DNA of 64,000 nt, from NCBI RefSeq assembly GCF_018991925.1, contig NW_024732309.1:62001-126000 (forward strand), read 5' to 3'. Made by a program: the position numbers and the translations under genes. Below the pieces are notes generated by a model. It was not told the DNA's origin and ran no database searches. It saw only the letters and a list, made by a program, of their open reading frames with translations. Source of the stretch: Homarus americanus. Lineage: Eukaryota > Arthropoda > Malacostraca > Decapoda > Nephropidae. Shown piece by piece: positions 42,166 through 53,539 of the stretch (position 1 is its first letter; every line of letters starts with the position of its first letter).

Positions 42166-42299
42166 TCATCCTGACAGAGATAGAAATAAAATACACGCGA
42201 ACGAGGGTATGTGTGTATGGAGGGGTGGGACAACAGCTGTGGACTCATGTATTGACAGGTGTCTCAAGTGCTAGCAACAGGTGTGCAACAGGCTGTTCA

Positions 42300-42500
42300 G
42301 GAGGAGGAGGAGAAGGAAGGAGGAGGAGGGGGAGGTATGAATTTTATCAGTATGTCCATGAGGGGTTGAGTCTCCCCCCCCACCCCCCCCCCCCCCTCCC
42401 CCCGGCACCTTCCCCTCAGGTTAGGTTAAGTGAGGGGTGTGTGTGTGTGCGTGTGTGTGTGCGTGCGTGTGTGTGTGTGTGTTTCTCCTTCCCAGTAAAC
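42300..42500. repeat. Low-complexity patch: GGA, poly-C and GT runs
   Basis: GAGGAGGAGGAGAAGG, then a nearly pure C run at about 42374-42404, then GTGTGTGCGTGTG at 42437-42481. The C run could form an i-motif or G-quadruplex on the other strand. Confidence 0.9.
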
Positions 42501-42753
42501 ATTAAAAAAAGATGAACACACAGACACACACACACACAGAGAGGGTAAATACGTGCATGACAGGTGTGTACATGTGCGACAGATGTGTACATGGGGATAG
42601 TGATAAAGATTGTGCAGGTATATAGTTGGCCACTATACCTGGTGGTCGGTGAAGTATGACAACTACAGCGATGCTTCACATACTTGGAAGAGACATGAAA
42701 CACACTTAACGAGTTAGTTATCTAATTTGTTACTTAATTAGTTAGCTAAGGTA

Positions 42754-42761
<8 letters not shown>

Positions 42762-42823
<62 letters not shown>
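42762..42823. repeat. (CT)n microsatellite, about 31 units
   Basis: Uninterrupted CT dinucleotides, followed by the CTGTCT-rich repeat below. Confidence 0.97.
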
Positions 42824-42829
42824 ATTCTA

Positions 42830-43165
42830 TATGTCCGTCTGTCTGCTCCTCTCTTCCTCACTCTGTCTGTCTTTCTGCCTGTGTCTGTCTGTGTCTGTAT
42901 GTCCATCTCCCTCTCTGTCTCTCTACCTCTGTCTACCTCCCTCTCTGTCAATCTCCCTCTCTGTCAATCTCCCTCTCTGTCTCTCTACCTCTGTCTACCT
43001 CCCTCTCTGTCAATCTCCCTCTCTGTCTCTCTACCTCTGTCTACCTGCGTATTTGTCTGTCTTACTGTCTATCTCCCTCTCAGCCTGTCTCTCTTCCCCG
43101 TCTACCTCTCTGTCTCTCTCACCCGTCTCCCTCTCTGTCTCTTTATATCTCTCTCTCCTGTCCAA
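42830..43165. repeat. CTCTCTGTC/CTACCTCTGTC pyrimidine-rich repeat
   Basis: Imperfect units such as CCTCTCTGTCTCTCTACCTC and CTGTCAATCTCCCTCT. They are open in two plus frames as Ser/Leu/Cys-rich peptides, which are artefacts. Confidence 0.92.
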
Positions 43166-43228
43166 ACTTCAAGCTGAAATAAACACACAACTGCCCAGTG
43201 GACATAAGCCTTCATGGTCTGCCTTTAG

Positions 43229-43512
43229 TTGAAGCGTTGTTTACCAGCGCGTTTGTTTACCATCGTTTGTTTACCATCGTTTGTTTACCAGCGTTTGTTT
43301 ACCAGCGTTTGTTTACCATCGTTTGTTTACCAGCGTTTGTTTACCATCGTTTGTTTACCATCGTTTGTTTACCAGCGTTTGTTTACCAGCGTTTGTTTAC
43401 CATCTTTTTTTACTTTGTTTACCTTTGTTTGTTTACCTTTGTTTGTTTACCATCTTTTTTTACTTTGTTTACCTTTGTTTGTTTACTTTGTTTACCTTTG
43501 TTTGTTTACCAG
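43229..43512. repeat. TTTGTTTACC(AGCG/ATCG) array, about 19 copies
   Basis: Units of about 14 bp, mostly GTTTGTTTACCAGC or GTTTGTTTACCATC. The core TTGTTTAC equals the forkhead/FOXO (DAF-16) binding word, repeated about 19 times in under 300 bp. Confidence 0.93.
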
Positions 43513-43566
43513 CACTGTCTATTTACATAATGAACCTGTGTCAACCTTTATATACGAATTACTGTG

Positions 43567-43998
43567 CATGTATGTATGTATGTGTGTATGTATGTATGTA
43601 TGTATGTATGTATGTATGCACGTATGTATGTATGTATGTATGTATGTATGTATGTATGTATGTATGTATGTATGTATGTATGCACGTATGTATGTATGTA
43701 CAGTATGTATGTATGTATGTGTGTATGTATGCATGTATGTATGTATGTATGTATGTATGTATGCACGATATGTATGCACGTATGTATGTATGTATGTAAG
43801 TATGTATGTATGTATGCACGTACAGTATGTATGCACATATGTATGTATGTATGTAAGTATGTATGTATGTATGCATATATATGCACGTATGTATGCACGT
43901 ATGTATGTATGCATGTATATGTATGTATGCACGTATGTATGTATGTATGTATATGCACGTATGTATGTATGTATGTATGTATGTATATGTATGCATGT
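43567..43998. repeat. (TATG)n microsatellite, about 430 bp
   Basis: TATG units with recurring TATGCACG interruptions. It is open in several frames as YVCM-type repeats. Confidence 0.97.
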
Positions 43999-44003
43999 AT
44001 ACT

Positions 44004-44008
<5 letters not shown>

Positions 44009-44052
<44 letters not shown>
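44009..44052. repeat. (AT)n run, about 21 units
   Basis: Pure TA dinucleotides joining the TATG and CAGTCATCC arrays; a likely fragile or hairpin-forming site. Confidence 0.97.
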
Positions 44053-44054
<2 letters not shown>

Positions 44055-44077
44055 CACTCAATCATCCTCTCTACACA

Positions 44078-44750
44078 GTCATCCCACACAGTCATCCCCA
44101 CACACAGTCATCCCCACACAGTCATCCCCACACAGTCATCCTCCCACACAGTCATCCTCCCACAGTCATCCCCACACAGTCATCCCCACAGTCATCCCAC
44201 ACACAGTCATCCCCAGTCATCCCTCCCACAGTCATCCCCCCACACAGTCATCCCAGTCATCCCCACACACAGTCATCCCACAGTCATCCCCACACACAGT
44301 CATCCCCACACACAGTCATCCCCCACACAGTCATCCCCACAGTCATCCCCACACAGTCATCCCCCACAGTCACCCCCACACAGTCATCCCACAGTCATCC
44401 CCCACACACAGTCATCCCCACACACAGTCATCCCCACACACAGTCATCCCCCACAGTCATCCCCACACACAGTCATCCCCAGTCATCCCCACACAGTCAT
44501 CCCACACAGTCATCCCCACAGTCATCCCCCACACACAGTCATCCCCACACACAGTCATCCCCCACAGTCATCCCCACACACAGTCATCCCACACAGTCAT
44601 CCCCCACACACAGTCATCCCCACACACAGTCATCCCCACACACACAGTCATCCCCACACAGTCATCCCCACACACAGTCATCCCCACAGTCATCCCCCAC
44701 AGTCATCCCCACACACAGTCATCCCCCACACAGTCATCCCCACACACTCG
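44078..44750. repeat. CAGTCATCCCCACA minisatellite, about 50 copies
   Basis: Units of 11-16 bp differing in the number of C and ACAC. It is responsible, with the arrays on its left, for open frames of 417 and 509 codons that are not genes. Confidence 0.96.
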
Positions 44751-44756
44751 TTCATT

Positions 44757-45470
44757 AGGTCACCATGGGCTGTGTGTGTATATAGAGCGATGGACGTCGG
44801 ATAAATACTGCCTATAAATACTTATTCTAACCCATAAATACGAGACGAAACTCACAGGCAATACCTACCTGACGAAGGCGCTGAAGGGGTTAATGCTCTG
44901 GCAGATTGACGATGTCCTCTCTCTTTTTTGTACCAGAGGGAGAGAAGAGAGGTGGTCGTACAGGGTCCTTTGGGGTGGGAGGTGGGTTGGGGTAGAGGGA
45001 GGGGGTGAGGGTAGTGGAAGGAGGAGGGGGTGAAGGAGGATGGGGGGTGAGGAAGGGATAAAAGGGAGGTGGGAGGAAAAAGAGTGAAGGGTCGTGATGT
45101 GATGTATAATGCTTACACACACACACACACTCGGTAAAAACCTTACTTCCATTATGTCCCTCCCCTCTCTCTTTCCCCTCCTCCCCTCCCCCTCTCCCTC
45201 TCTCTCTCTCTCTCAAGAAAATAACTTACCCTTCAATTAATATTATTATTATCTAACTTAACCTAACCAAGCTAACGTAAACTTAATATAACCTAACTTA
45301 CCTCTATCCCATCTTAACATAACCTAACCTAACCATCACCACTAATATATCAAACTCCAAGTTAGGCAGCAGCTCTGAGAATACTTGGTAACACAGAGCC
45401 TAACTTAGGATACTTTTGGAGATCGTATTTATTCATTTGGAATATAAACAGTTTTAAGGATGAATGATGA
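44757..45470. other. Mixed low-complexity and unique DNA, no gene recognised
   Basis: Contains a G/A-rich block at 44935-45085 and a CT-rich block at 45170-45215. An AACCTAAC-type patch lies at 45255-45335. Nothing coding is recognised. Confidence 0.6.
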
Positions 45471-45475
45471 CAAGA

Positions 45476-45536
<61 letters not shown>

Positions 45537-45571
45537 GTTATTGTTGTTGTTGTTGCTGTTGTTGTTGTTGT
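45476..45571. repeat. (ATT)n then (GTT)n microsatellite
   Basis: About 19 ATT units followed by about 10 GTT units with one GCT. Confidence 0.97.
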
Positions 45572-45795
45572 TCATTCGTGAAAACTAGAACACCAAGATT
45601 CACAGGTAATAACAGAGCAGGAACACAAGATTAATGAAAGCACAGAGGTAGGTTACAACACACAGGTGAGATTGATGAGTTTGATGGAAGGGAAGGAGGA
45701 AGGAGGCATCAGGAGTAGGAGGAAAGAGTAGAGGAGTGGGATCACTAAACCCCGCTTCTCTTCTCACAATACTCTCAGAATGCTACCTTAAAATG

Positions 45796-45833
<38 letters not shown>

Positions 45834-46145
45834 AATTATGAATGGGAACACGGGTGTCTATAATATGGTTTGGGTGTGTGACGGGGGAAGGGGAGGTGTG
45901 AAAACAATACCTGGCCAAAATAAGGTGTTGTGCTGCTTACCTGTCACTAACTGGAATACCTGTACAATGCTTGAGTCTAACACACGTTGAGTGAATGTTC
46001 GACTCAGATGAATGTTAAATAAAATGTTATATATATATATACATGATTAAATAACCTGGGTAGAGAGACATATTTAATTCATGTGAACTAAGTTGACGTG
46101 TGTGTCGCTTACTTGTTGTGTTAATGTAACTATAAACGCCTATAT

Positions 46146-46179
<34 letters not shown>

Positions 46180-46333
46180 CCTCAAGGCAATATTGTATCC
46201 CTCTACTTTACTCTATACCCGGGGCGCAGTCTCGTTCACCTCCCCCTCAATCCACACACACACTGATCTACTGGTCACCAAGCTCGCATATGTCTTGAAC
46301 TTCTACTTTCTACGGACCAGTTACTGAATCAGG

Positions 46334-46370
<37 letters not shown>

Positions 46371-46731
46371 TAGCAGATCATTGTCCGCGTTAAGGCTAAA
46401 GTACAATATCAAATATCATTAGTTGCCCTGGGGTACGAATGTGACGTCAACAGTCGATTGGAGTACGGTTGGTGATATCAATAACTGGATCTACAGTTTT
46501 GCTTGATTATAAAACAAAAAACAACAGGAAACCTAACCTAACCTTTGTTTATTTATTATCCGAGAGTAACGTTATTCTGGCCAGCTTGTTACCCGCCTTT
46601 CCAAGTGCACTGGTTATTCACATCACAGGAAGAGGTTATACTTATCTTATCTTTAACTTGTGTGATAGGTGACGCCCAGGCTACTGTACCTGACGAAGGT
46701 GTGAGAGAGAGAGAGAGAGACACCTGTGAGA
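45572..46731. other. Unique DNA with short microsatellites, no gene recognised
   Basis: Holds (TG)n at 45798-45831, (CA)n at 46149-46175 and (CT)n at 46337-46366. A TGACGTCA word lies near 46442. Small open frames only. Confidence 0.6.
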
Positions 46732-46980
46732 CATAATATTAACACTGTTTCGACACCTGTGAGATATTAACACCGTGTCGACACCTGTGAGATATTAACA
46801 CCGTGTCGACACCTAAGAGATATTAACACCGTGTCGACACCTGTGAGATAATAACACCGTGCCGACACCTGTGAGATATTAACACCGTGTCGACACCTGT
46901 GAGATATTAACACCGTGTCGACACCTGTGAGATAATAACACCGTGTCGACACCTGTGAGATATTAACACCGTGTCGACAC
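46732..46980. repeat. 28-bp minisatellite, about 9 copies
   Basis: Unit contains CACCTGTGAGATATTAACAC and CGTGTCGA. It is very regular, with ATA/ATT alternation. Each unit carries a GTCGAC palindrome. Confidence 0.95.
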
Positions 46981-47684
46981 TAAAAATAACATGGGGGAAG
47001 AAATAATAGAGTGTGTGTGTGTGTGTGTGTGTAGCAGCAAATATAGGTGTGATAGTCTCAGCCCGCCACACTTTATGTCGTGGTCTGGGACTATAATGTA
47101 CCAGGTTAATGTATCACGACCTTATAGTTGGAGGTAGCAAAAATATACTCTATAGTCACAATATGGGACACACACAGGACATTATTTCGAGGTACTGTCA
47201 GATTTATTTACCAAAACCCCCGTAAGTACAGTTGCTTCCATTTATAACTGGTACAGTAGGCTGGCGTGTTTTATGAGATGTGGCACCACCGTTCACCAGA
47301 CAACAGATAGGAACCCATAATGTTGTACTTAGTAATGTATTTTAAAACTATAGCCATCCAGGAAACGCCCACAGTGAGGGGGAGGGGGCTGTTTATTTAT
47401 CATCCTTGGTCTGGTTACTATAGTTAAGACCATTCTGCTAGTTTGATTATGTAAACAAACAGTGGTGCCAAATCTCACAAAAACACGCCAGACTACTGTA
47501 CCAGTTATTAATGGTGGCAGCTGTATCTCTCTAAACCACGGAGCTGTACACCAAGTTTAAGAGAACTCTCACTCTACATGCATATAGAGCCACTGACAGC
47601 TCTCACTACACACATAGAGCCACTGACAGCTCTACACAGCCTGAGTCTCGCGTTTTATCCTCAGTCGCCAGAGGTTGGTGGAGA
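46981..47684. other. Unique DNA, no gene recognised
   Basis: Contains one (GT)n run at 47011-47031. A short duplicated phrase around GAGCCACTGACAGCTC lies near 47586 and 47615. Nothing coding is recognised. Confidence 0.5.
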
Positions 47685-47778
47685 TAACACGTGGCAGAGG
47701 TTGGTGGAGATAACAAGTGGCAGAGGTTGGTGAAGATAACAAGTGGCAGAGGTTGGTGGAGATAACAAGTGGCAGATA
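47685..47778. repeat. 26-bp minisatellite, about 4 copies
   Basis: Unit contains GGCAGAGGTTGGTGGAGATA followed by ACAAGT. Confidence 0.93.
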
Positions 47779-48407
47779 TAACAAGCCTTGACACACTCCT
47801 ATGAGGGTTACAGTGGTTCCGTTGCGTCAGCTGCCTGTAACACGACCACTGCTGTGATGTAGCAGTATAATGAGCTGTAGGTGGTGACGCCGCCAGCCTG
47901 GTCCTAACCCCCTCTCCCCTGTGGGCCTTCACCTTCCACAGTCTAACTTTAGAAGACCGAGACTCTATACTGTGAGGTACATCAAAATAACACGTCACAC
48001 TACTACACCTGTCCCTCCTATTGTATACTCCTCCTTCAGGTATTCCTCCCCCTTCTCACCTCCCCCTCCTCCCATCCTCTACCTCCTTAACAAAGCTGAA
48101 GACTCACATACAAATATTCATCTCTGTCAGCAAGCAACACCACTCAATTGACTCGAGGTTAATCTACGCAGGTGTTGTAGTCATCACCATCTGCACCACA
48201 AGAGTATACCAGACATAATCTTAACTGCTGACAACACCTGCTGTGACACCACTACCTACTGGGATGCCGACTCTTGACCCCCAGCCAACATTACAGAGGG
48301 GTGGGGACGGGGGAGGGGGGAGGGGGGTGTTAATGTTGGCTGGAGGTCAAGAGGTCTCAACATAATCTCCCTATTACGTCTTCGGTCTGGTCCAAGTACC
48401 TCCACTA

Positions 48408-49045
48408 GGTCAGGGTCTGTTTAGAACTGCTCAGCCATTGTGAGAGAGAGTTTGCTCGTAACAAGGCTAATAAAGTACTTGGGTTCATACAAAGTAGTGT
48501 TAGTTACAAGACTAGCGAGGTCATCTTACGATTATATCTTGCTCTTGTGAGACCACACCTGGATTACGCAGTTCAGTTCTGGTCACCGTATTACAGAATG
48601 GATAAAGAATCCTTGGAAATTATCCAGAGGAGAATGACAAGACCAATCCCGGGCATTAGGAACCTTGAGTACAGAGACAGGTTAAAGCATCTTAATTTGC
48701 ACTCCCTCGAGAGACGTAGAGTGAGGGGCGACCTGATAGAGGTGTATAAGTGGAAGTCAGGGCTAAACAAAGGTGATATAACAAAGGTACTCAAACTATC
48801 CAACAAGGAGCGAACTCGTAACAATGGTTTTAAATTAGACAAATTTAGATTTAGGCGCGAGATAGGTAAACATTGGTTTGGAAATAGAGTAGTGGATGAG
48901 TGGAACAAGTTACCAAACATCATCATTAACTCTAATACGCTGGACAGCTTCAAACACAGGTTGGGTGGATATATGAGTGATAGGGGTTGGGTGTAAACGG
49001 GACTGTCCAGTATGGCCCGCTGCAGTTTCCTCCAGTCTTATGTTC

Positions 49046-49050
<5 letters not shown>
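48408..49050 (+). mobile_element. LINE (non-LTR retrotransposon) 3' fragment 1
   Basis: The frame is open from about 48408 to 48996 and reads ARNKANKVLGF, LYLALVRPHLDYAVQFW, IPGIRNLEYRDRLKHLNLHS, LERRRVRGDLIEVYK, NGFKLDKFRFRREIGKHWF and NRVVDEWNKLPN. This is the region downstream of the reverse transcriptase in CR1/Jockey-type LINEs. The active-site part of the RT and the endonuclease are missing, so the copy is 5' truncated and dead. A 54-bp tail ends in TCTTATGTTCTTATG and is followed by (GA)n. Confidence 0.85.
48543..48996 (+). pseudogene. RT C-terminal coding remnant of LINE fragment 1
   Basis: This is the intact part of the open frame inside the LINE copy, about 150 codons to a TAA. It shows no frameshift, unlike the copy at 53.6-54.2 kb, so it is probably the younger insertion. 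It is not a host gene: no promoter or start is evident and it begins in mid-domain. Confidence 0.7.
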
Positions 49051-49078
<28 letters not shown>

Positions 49079-49180
49079 CAGGATGCCAACAGGATACACA
49101 CTAGTAGCTACTATGTATAAAGTAAGAAATGAAGAAATAAAAATTAGCACTGAATTATGTTGTTGTTTTTGACAGCTAGA

Positions 49181-49288
49181 CAGAGGAGGAGGAGGAGGAG
49201 GAGGAGGAGGAGGAGGAGGAGGAGGGAGGAGGAGGAGGAGGAGGAGGAGGAGGAGGAGGAGGAGGAGGAGGAGGAGGAGGAGGAGGAA
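49181..49288. repeat. (GGA)n microsatellite, about 36 units
   Basis: Almost pure polypurine GGA triplets with one register change. Shorter (GA)n runs lie at 49051-49078 and 49563-49598, and (AAT)n at 49356-49383. Confidence 0.97.
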
Positions 49289-49559
49289 TGATGGAGGAAT
49301 GATGGAGGTGGTTAATCATCAGTACTGAAAATTATCAAACAAGATTAATTCTGTAAATAATAATAATAATAATAATAATAATAAGAATAATTACACCAGA
49401 CCCACAGTGCCACCCGGTGAGTGCCAAGCCTCGCCAGGTACCCGGAATGGCGACGACTTAGTGATACGGGTATATATATTTTGTAGTGGGCAAGACTGTG
49501 ACTAACTCAGCAGTGAGGGAGACTTATGGCTGCTGTTAGAGACATCACCGCCCTACAGT

Positions 49560-49600
<41 letters not shown>

Positions 49601-49671
49601 CTTCACTCTATTAAACTATTTTCAATCAACACTTGTAGATACGTTGAAATAATTTATCCAATGATTCACAA

Positions 49672-50229
49672 TTATAACCCTTTGAGGACGATGATTTAAC
49701 CCTTTGAGGACGATGATTTAACCCTTTGAGGACGATGATTTAACCCTTTGAGGACGATGATTTAACCCTTTGAGGACGATGATTTAACCCTTTGAGGACG
49801 ATGATTTAACCCTTTAGACGATGATTTAACCCTTTAAGGACGATGGTTAACCTTTGAGGACGATGATTTAACCCTTTGAGGACGATGATTTAACCCTTTG
49901 AGGACGATGATTTAACCTTGAGGACGATGATTTAACCCTTTGAGGACGATGATTTAACCTTTGAGGACGATGATTTAACCCTTTGAGGACGATGATTTAA
50001 CCTTTAGGGACGATGATTTAACCCTTTGAGGACGATGATTTAACCTTTGAGGGACGATGATTTAACCCTTTGAGGACGATGATTTAACCCTTTGAGGACG
50101 ATGATTTAACCCTTTGAGGACGATGATTCAACCCTTTGAGGACGATGATTCAACCCTTTGAGGACGATGATTTAACCCTTTGAGGACGATGATTTAACCC
50201 TTTAAGGACGATGATTTAACCCTTTGAGG
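49672..50229. repeat. 22-bp minisatellite, about 25 copies
   Basis: Unit contains AACCCTTTGAGGACGATGAT and TT. Several copies lost one C/T or gained one G. Homogeneity is high. Confidence 0.96.
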
Positions 50230-50830
50230 TCCATTGGTTTAGTAGCTGGAGGTATTGTGAGGTCAGAGAGACTGAAGGTAGACAGGTGTTATAGGGAGGT
50301 GCAATTAGTCAACTCCACACCTCCCTAAAACAAAGAGTCATCTCACAGACAAACTTCCATCAGGGGGAGAAAAAGGGGATGGTGGGTGGGTTGGTGGGTG
50401 AGTGGGTGGGTTGGTGGGTGGGTGGGTGGGTAAAAATCACATAATACAGCAAAACTTATTCACTTGTCATGATAATATAACAGGAGAAAGGGGGGAGGGA
50501 GGAAAGGGGGAGGAAGGGGGAGGATATGTACCGAGGCGTTGGTGTTCCCCCTCGTCAGCGTCGCCTACGAGAGGTTCGTCATGGCAGCTACAAGAATTCG
50601 TCATTACATTTCCGCCCCGCTGGTGTTATGTTACCAGTCTGTTGTTATTTCTGGCTGTGGTTCCCCTGCTGCCTCCTGTAACACGTTCATGCTGTGGGAA
50701 GGGGTAGGTTGAGGAGGAAGGGGGGCGGAGAGGATGAGGAGGGAGGAGGAGAGTAGTATGGGGAAAATTAGGAAGTGGTCTTGGTGGTACTAGTTAAAGA
50801 TGGCGTCTACCTGACACAGATTATGCTAAG
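50230..50830. other. Unique and G-rich DNA, no gene recognised
   Basis: Contains a GGGTGGGTTGGTGGGTG block at 50382-50431 and a GGGGGAGGAAAG block at 50485-50525. A 101-codon open frame spans both and resembles no known family. Confidence 0.5.
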
Positions 50831-50834
50831 GTGG

Positions 50835-51185
50835 ACCTGGTTGGTGTGGGTCAGTGGGTCAGGTTGGTGTGGGTCAGTGGGCCTGGTTGGGTATGGGTCA
50901 GTGGGCCAGGTTGGTGTGGGTCAGTGGGCCAGGTTGGTGTGGGTCGGTGGAGCCCAGGTTGGTGTGGGTCAGCGGGCCCAGGTTAGTGTCAGGTCAGTGG
51001 GCCTGGTTGGTGTAGGTCAGTGGGCCAGGTTGGTGTGGAGTCAGTGGGCCAGGTTGGTGTGGGTTGGTGGGCCAGGTTGGTGTGGGTCAGTGGAGCCAGG
51101 TTGGTGTGGGTCAGTGGGCCAGAGTAGAGCCCAGGTTGGTGTGGGTCAGTGGGCCAGGGGTGGTGGTGTGGGTCAGTGGGCCCAG
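50835..51185. repeat. About 22-23-bp minisatellite, ~15 copies
   Basis: Unit contains GTCAGTGGGCCAGGTTGGTG, with AGCCC, TAGG and GCGGG variants. Confidence 0.94.
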
Positions 51186-51770
51186 GACGCCTGCCAGATA
51201 TTCTCAGGTAAAATGTCATAGCTTGTTCCTGAGTATAATCCGGTGACACCGTACCCAGGTGTTTCCCATACACTACTCTCCACCTGCTTGCCCTGCCCCT
51301 CCACCTCTTACGTCCACCTACCCTCCCACCTGCCCTCCACCTACCCCTCCACCTGCCCTCCACCTACCCTCCTGCCCTCCACACCTACCCCTCCACCTAC
51401 CCCTCCCTCCACCATGCCATGAGAGGAATTTAGCCTAGCTTGACCTGACACAGGCTGGCTGGCTAAAAAGGTGGGAAAAGGGGAGATGGGATGGGAGAAG
51501 AGGAAGATAAATAAGGGGAGAGGAAAGAGATGAGGAAACAGGAAGGAAAGAGAGGGAGGTGAGAAGACCTCCTCACTCTCTCCCCTTTACCCCTCCCTTT
51601 ACCCCCTCCCTCCCCCTCCCTCAAGCGTCGTAAAAAACTGTAAAAAATAATAATAATAATATAAGTAAAATATAACCCGGAAAAAAAAATTATATAAAGG
51701 GAATTCTTATTTTTTTTTCCGGGTCGTTAAGTTGAGGTCTGTGGCTTTATTCTTGACATACCTCCTGGCC
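51186..51770. other. Low-complexity flanks, no gene recognised
   Basis: CCACCTACCCTCC-type repeats at 51280-51415, purine-rich DNA at 51470-51560 and CCCCTCCCT-rich DNA at 51575-51625. No coding signal. Confidence 0.6.
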
Positions 51771-51846
51771 ATGTATGTATGTATGTATGTATGTATGTAT
51801 GTATGTATGTATGTACAGTATGTATGTATGTATGTATGCATGTATA
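51771..51846. repeat. (GTAT)n microsatellite
   Basis: About 18 ATGT units with one GTACAG interruption. Confidence 0.96.
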
Positions 51847-51989
51847 TTTTTTTAAGTGACTGTACAAGATATAAAGTTGGATTCTTCAAAGTTTTAAGTT
51901 AATTTATTTTTAAACTAAATTAAATATAAGAAAATATATCTAACTGGATGATTTAAGTTAATGTACAAATTTGGTGAGCAAAATGGCAC

Positions 51990-52210
51990 CGATACTCTAA
52001 CTTGACCTAACCTAACTTAACTTAAACTAACCTAACATGACCTAACCTAACTTAAACTAACCTAACATGACCTAACCTAACTTAAACTAACCTAACATGA
52101 CCTAACCTAACCTAACGTAACCTAACTTAACTTAAACTAACCTAACATGACCTAACCTGACCTAACATGACCTAACCTGACCTAACTTAACTTAAACTAA
52201 CCTAACCTAA
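51990..52210. repeat. Telomere-like AACCTAACATGACCTAACCT array
   Basis: Degenerate TTAGG-class units in C-strand orientation with TTAAACTAACC insertions, about 220 bp. Confidence 0.93.
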
Positions 52211-52264
52211 AACCCTTATTGCCAAAACACCTCGACTTTGTAGGAGAACCACGACAATTTAGAC

Positions 52265-52540
52265 TTGATGCTGGAGGAGGAGGAGGAAGAGGGAGAAGAG
52301 GAGGAGGAAGAGGGAGAAGAGGAGGAGGAGAAGGAGGAGGAAGAGGGAGAAGAGGAGGGGGAGAAGAGGAGGAGGAAGAGGGAGAAAGAGGAGGAGGGAA
52401 GAGGGAGAAGAGGAGGAGGAGGAAGAGGGAGAAGATGAGGAGGAGAAGGAAGAAGAGGAGGAGGAAGAGGGAGAAGAGGAGGAGGAGAAGGAGGAGGAAG
52501 AGGGAGAAGAGGAGGGGGAGAAGAGGAGGAAGACCACAGT
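52265..52540. repeat. Polypurine GGAGGAAGAGGGAGAAGA tract, 0.27 kb
   Basis: Almost no pyrimidines over about 270 bp, with an internal higher-order duplication. It can form triplex (H-DNA). Glu/Arg/Gly-rich open frames are artefacts. Confidence 0.95.
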
Positions 52541-53254
52541 GTCGGGGAAGAAAGTTAGGCAACTCATTTGAAGTTTTAATTGTTGTCTACGAGTTGCAGC
52601 TCCAAGTTTTAGACCATTAATACGTAACATTAAACCGTCTCTATAAAACCCTCGAGGCGTAGCTCTCCTGACCACGCGTACGAACAGATGAACACTGCAG
52701 TACTGTCTACACAAGTTTTAATGAGGTTAGGTTAGGTTGGGTTCGTATGACATTCTGATTGGTTGATGGTCGGCCCAGGGCTTATCAGTTCGGCAGTTCG
52801 CCCCAACACTGTAAACGCTAAGTACTGTACCATCACTAAGGCTCATTAGGGCTCTCACAACAGCAGTATCATGACTCAACAGGTTACAAAAATGATCCAG
52901 TGTCAACCAACATCTCAAAAAAAATAATAAAAAAATAATAAATAAATAAATAAATAAATATATAAATAACAAATAAATCAATAAATTTGTTACAATAAAA
53001 AAAACATTTCTAATTTTGAAGAATAATTTCCAGGACCACCTCACCTCACCTCCTGACGGTGTGTGTAAAGGAGCTTCAACAATGTCAACAAGGGATCAGG
53101 AGGCCTTTTGACACACCCTCTCACACGAGCTTCACACGGCAAATATTTACCGAGGTCCTCCACGACACAAGGTGCTTTACCTCACCCGGGACACACACAC
53201 TTACCAGCGCCTCTCTTCTCTACACAACTACAGGAAGAAAGTTTGTTCTTACTG
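52541..53254. other. Unique DNA, no gene recognised
   Basis: Contains an A/T-rich (AATA)n patch at 52918-52985 and a TTAGGTTAGGTTGGG stretch at 52725-52741. No coding signal. Confidence 0.55.
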
Positions 53255-53533
53255 GTGCACGTGGGGTCACCTGGCCGGGGACTGTGGTGCACGTAGGGTC
53301 ACCTGGCCGGGGACTGTGGTGCACGTAGGGTCACCTGGCCGGGGACTGTGGTGCACGTGGGGTTACCTGGCCGGGGGACTGTGGTGCACGCGGGGTCACC
53401 TGGCCGGGGGACTGTGGTGCACGTGGGGTCACCTGGCCGGGGACTGTGGTGCACGTAGGGTCACCTGGCCGGGGACTGTGGTGCACGTGGGGTCACCTGG
53501 CCGGGGACTGTGGTGCACGTAGGGTCACCGGCG
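53255..53533. repeat. 32-bp minisatellite, about 8-9 copies (left part, interrupted)
   Basis: Unit contains GGGGTCACCTGGCCGGGGAC and TGTGGTGCACGT. A further copy lies at 54256-54291, right after the LINE insertion, so the array was split. Confidence 0.95.
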
Positions 53534-53539
53534 GGGGCT

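Noticed and set aside
43229..44817. Open frames of 417 and 509 codons
   Set aside because: They run through the TTTGTTTACC, TATG, AT and CAGTCATCC arrays in succession, with no real protein composition.
48547..48996. 149-codon intact frame considered as a host gene
   Set aside because: It is the C-terminal part of a LINE polyprotein; a second, broken copy with the same tail lies at 53.5-54.3 kb.
49672..50229. Regular 22-bp repeat considered as a CRISPR-like array
   Set aside because: Units are head to tail with no spacers, in a eukaryotic genome; it is a minisatellite.
52219..52620. Glu/Arg/Gly-rich frame, 133 codons
   Set aside because: Translation of the polypurine tract; no conserved domain.
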